From: an uncultured Collinsella sp.
GTDB taxonomy: Bacteria > Actinomycetota > Coriobacteriia > Coriobacteriales > Coriobacteriaceae
Length of the DNA: 6,509 nt
NCBI GenBank assembly: GCA_902495085.1
Contig: CABUWA010000110.1
Location: 1 to 6,509, forward strand
Reading direction: 5' to 3'
In this document: in pieces, positions 5,144 through 6,509 of the stretch
Position numbering within the stretch: the stretch's first letter is position 1
How the letters are laid out: every line of letters begins with the position of its first letter
The notes under the pieces: model-generated
Databases searched by the model: none
Told to the model about the DNA's origin: nothing
Seen by the model: only the letters and a program-made list of their open reading frames with translations
Translations under genes and position numbers: made by a program

Positions 5144-6167
5144 AGTCATAACATTCGGTATTCCCTCGTATAACGCCGCCAAGGACATGGACCATTGCAT
5201 CACCTCCATCTTGGAGGGGAGCAATTACGCCACCGATATCGAGATTATCGTGGTGGACGACGGCTCCAAGGACGAGACGGCCGCCAAGGCCGACGAGTGG
5301 GAGGCCCGTTATCCTGGAATCATCCGCGCGGTGCACCAGGAGAATGGCGGTCACGGTATTGCCGTCCTTTCGGGTCTGCGCGAGGCGCAGGGCACCTACT
5401 ACAAGGTTGTCGACTCGGACGACTGGCTTGACGGCGCTGCCCTTTCGACCATGCTGTCGATTCTGCGTGGCTTTGAGGAGCGCGACCAGCGCGTTGACCT
5501 GTTTATCTCGAACTACGTGTACGAGAAGGTTTACGAGGGCACGCATACCGCTATTGGCTACAAATTTGCCCTACCGCGCAAAAAGATCTTTTCCTGGGAT
5601 CAGATCGGTCATTTCCGCCTGGACCAGAACCTACTCATGCACAGCCTGTGCTATCGCACGGATGTGCTGCGCGAGTCCAACCTTCCCATGCCGCCGCACA
5701 CGTTCTATGTGGACAACATCTACGCCTACGTGCCACTGCCGCGTTGCAAGACCATGTACTACGCCGACATCGACCTCTACCGCTACTTTATCGGTCGCGA
5801 AGGTCAGAGCGTCAACGAGGCAACGATGGTCAAGCGTCTGGACCAGCAGTTCCGTGTTACGCGTATCATGATGGAGTCGTACCACCTGTACAGCGATGTC
5901 GAGTCGTCGCGCCTGCGTTCGTACATGATGGGCTACTTCACCATGATGATGGCGATCTGCTCGGTGCTCACCAAGCTTTCCGAGGAAGATTGCGCCGACG
6001 AGCGCCTAAAGACGCTGTGGAATGATTTGAAGGCCTACGACGAGCGCATGTATCGTCGTGCCCGCTACGGCGTGGTCGGGTTCTTCACCAATCTGCGCGG
6101 ACGGGCCGGAGACAAAACCACACTCGGCCTATACCGTCTTGCCTCAAAGATCTTCAAATTCAACTAG
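5136..6167 (+). CDS. Family 2 (GT-A) glycosyltransferase
   Basis: Likely transfers a sugar from a nucleotide donor to a lipid-linked or growing surface glycan at the inner face of the membrane. From the ATG at 5136 it has 343 residues. The GT-A domain fills the first third: ITFGIPSYN (5-13), IIVVDDGSKDET (37-48), HQENGGHGIAVLSGLREA (67-84) and the metal-binding DSDDW (93-97). A conserved-looking C-terminal part follows, with FYVDNIYAYVPL and YRYFIGREGQSVN, as in capsule-type family 2 enzymes. No transmembrane helix is clear. An in-frame ATG at 5118 would add six residues (MRLSPA), but related proteins begin near MxKVITFGIPSYN. The 5136 start overlaps the glf stop (ATGCATAA), and neither start has a good ribosome site, suggesting translational coupling. 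Donor and acceptor cannot be read from sequence; its partnership with glf suggests a Galf-containing polymer. Its last codons form one arm of an inverted repeat. Confidence 0.88.
   Translation: MHKVITFGIPSYNAAKDMDHCITSILEGSNYATDIEIIVVDDGSKDETAAKADEWEARYPGIIRAVHQENGGHGIAVLSGLREAQGTYYKVVDSDDWLDGAALSTMLSILRGFEERDQRVDLFISNYVYEKVYEGTHTAIGYKFALPRKKIFSWDQIGHFRLDQNLLMHSLCYRTDVLRESNLPMPPHTFYVDNIYAYVPLPRCKTMYYADIDLYRYFIGREGQSVNEATMVKRLDQQFRVTRIMMESYHLYSDVESSRLRSYMMGYFTMMMAICSVLTKLSEEDCADERLKTLWNDLKAYDERMYRRARYGVVGFFTNLRGRAGDKTTLGLYRLASKIFKFN
6147..6162 (+). repeat. Left arm of 16-nt inverted repeat around element 1
   Basis: AAGATCTTCAAATTCA here, within the last codons of the glycosyltransferase (KIFKFN), is exactly reverse-complemented at 6337-6352. 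Similarity continues imperfectly past the stop codon (CAGnTAG shared). The two arms enclose the first structured element. In a read-through mRNA they could close a long stem. Confidence 0.75.
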
Positions 6168-6199
6168 CTGCTGAGTAATCGCTGCTGATAGGTTGACTG

Positions 6200-6309
6200 G
6201 GCCCCTTGGCCTTTAGTTTGTTACTGCGAACAGTCCTGCTCGCACGGAAAGCACATTAAGTGCTTTCCGGCTCGTGCGGAACTTGTATCAAACTAAAGGC
6301 CAAGGGGCC
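6200..6309 (-). repeat. Structured inverted-repeat element, copy 1
   Basis: A perfect 21-bp inverted repeat (6200-6220 and 6289-6309) closes a 68-nt interior. Inside, GGAAAGCAC and GTGCTTTCC (6246-6254, 6260-6268) form a 9-bp hairpin with a 5-nt loop, flanked by CGCAC/GTGCG (6241-6245, 6274-6278) with a 5-nt bulge. Read on the minus strand it matches copy 2 at 6419-6509 in order: GTTTG, AGTTCCGC, CAC-TTAAT-GTG, AGGACTGT, GCAG, CAAAC. Helix positions that differ between copies do so as complementary pairs. It begins 32 nt after the glycosyltransferase stop codon, has no T-run on either side and so is not a standard terminator. It could be a structured RNA, a DNA cruciform site, or a REP/MITE-like mobile repeat. 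I do not recognise the family. Confidence 0.85.
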
Positions 6310-6418
6310 TCTGCTATAAATCGATTGTCAGATAGGTGAATTTGAAGATCTTCGACGTGCGGTACACAGGGGCCTGGGCTGAAAAAATTTTAGTTGGTAG
6401 TCGGTCGGAGACGGGCGG
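6310..6418. other. 109-nt spacer between the two structured elements, no gene
   Basis: No supported gene lies here. On the minus strand there is an open frame of 35 codons (6421-6317, stop TAG at 6316-6314) without an ATG. It ends in VYRTSKIFKFTYLTIDL, resembling the glycosyltransferase tail YRLASKIFKFN. The spacer also holds an A6T4 tract (6382-6391) and a TATAAA (6315-6320) without a fitting -35. The elements on both sides point away from this spacer, so divergent promoters here are conceivable but not demonstrated. Confidence 0.4.
6337..6352 (-). repeat. Right arm of 16-nt inverted repeat around element 1
   Basis: TGAATTTGAAGATCTT is the exact reverse complement of 6147-6162 in the end of the glycosyltransferase gene. 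It contains the self-complementary GAAGATCTT core. It may be a remnant of an inverted copy of that gene's 3' end, since the minus-strand translation around it (YRTSKIFKF) resembles the protein's C-terminus beyond the exact match. Confidence 0.75.
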
Positions 6419-6509
6419 GCGTTACGTTTGTCGCGAGTTCCGCATGCAAAGAAGGCCACTTAATGTGGCCTTCGTCTTGCATAGGACTGTAGAGCAGCAA
6501 ACGTAACGC
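6419..6509 (+). repeat. Structured inverted-repeat element, copy 2 (reaches window edge)
   Basis: GCGTTACGTTTG (6419-6430) and CAAACGTAACGC (6498-6509) form a perfect 12-bp outer stem whose right arm ends at the last base of the window, so the element may be longer. Inside, ATGCAA/TTGCAT (6444-6449, 6477-6482) and GAAGGCCAC/GTGGCCTTC (6451-6459, 6465-6473) stack with a small asymmetric interior loop and a TTAAT apical loop. AGTTCCGC (6436-6443) and AGGACTGT (6483-6490) match copy 1 read on the minus strand. Compared with copy 1, four of nine inner-stem pairs and three of twelve outer-stem pairs are changed on both sides so that pairing is kept. Confidence 0.85.

Noticed and set aside
3953..5224. 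Long minus-strand open frame (423 codons) opposite glf
   Set aside because: It is a shadow of the glf coding frame, and its product shows no recognisable domain.
6200..6309. Ordinary intrinsic terminator of the glf-glycosyltransferase operon
   Set aside because: The outer stem is very long with a 68-nt structured interior and no T-run follows on either strand. It may still hinder transcription.
6317..6421. A small minus-strand gene ending in VYRTSKIFKFTYLTIDL
   Set aside because: Only 35 sense codons between stops, with no ATG and no ribosome site. It is more likely a repeat or remnant than a gene.
6200..6509. Integron attC sites or a retron msr-msd RNA
   Set aside because: The arms lack the RYYYAAC/GTTRRRY core pattern of attC. 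No reverse transcriptase is in the window, and two opposed copies of about 90-110 nt do not fit a usual retron layout, though downstream DNA is unseen.

Overview
The window looks like chromosomal DNA of a GC-rich Gram-positive gut actinomycete of the Coriobacteriia, most likely Collinsella or a close relative. This is inferred from codon use (mostly GAG, AAG and C-ending codons), strong AAGGAG-type ribosome sites and the flavour of the proteins. No rRNA or other marker gene is present to prove it.

Region 1 (1-3709) is an acetate/acetyl-phosphate module. Two complete acetate kinase genes of equal length (392 codons each, about 59% identical by hand alignment) lie in tandem on the + strand (109-1287 and 1452-2630), each with its own ribosome site and separated by a terminator. 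Phosphotransacetylase (pta) lies on the opposite strand (3709-2729) and converges on the second kinase through a strong bidirectional terminator (2653-2688). Pta converts acetyl-CoA and phosphate to acetyl phosphate, and acetate kinase uses acetyl phosphate to make ATP and acetate. This is a main energy-yielding route of gut anaerobes. The upstream kinase differs at several positions that are normally near-invariant, whereas the downstream one is canonical there.

Region 2 (3710-3940) is a divergent intergenic region between pta (leftward) and glf (rightward). It is packed with palindromes, two outward-firing TATAAT boxes on opposite strands that interlock, and a terminator-like hairpin in the pta leader resembling one in the leader of the first acetate kinase.

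Region 3 (3941-6167) is a two-gene surface-glycan operon: UDP-galactopyranose mutase (glf), then an overlapping family 2 glycosyltransferase. Glf makes the galactofuranose donor UDP-Galf. The transferase probably adds a sugar to a cell-surface polysaccharide, though its own donor is unknown.

Region 4 (6168-6509) holds no gene that I can support, but is the most unusual part. It carries two copies, in opposite orientation, of a roughly 90-110 nt element with a long outer stem, conserved asymmetric internal-loop sequences and an inner 9-bp hairpin with a complementary-sequence loop. The stems differ between copies in a compensatory way, which indicates selection on folding. The first copy is also enclosed by a 16-nt inverted repeat that includes the last codons of the glycosyltransferase gene. 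The second copy runs to the exact right edge of the window. I could not match this element to a family I know.
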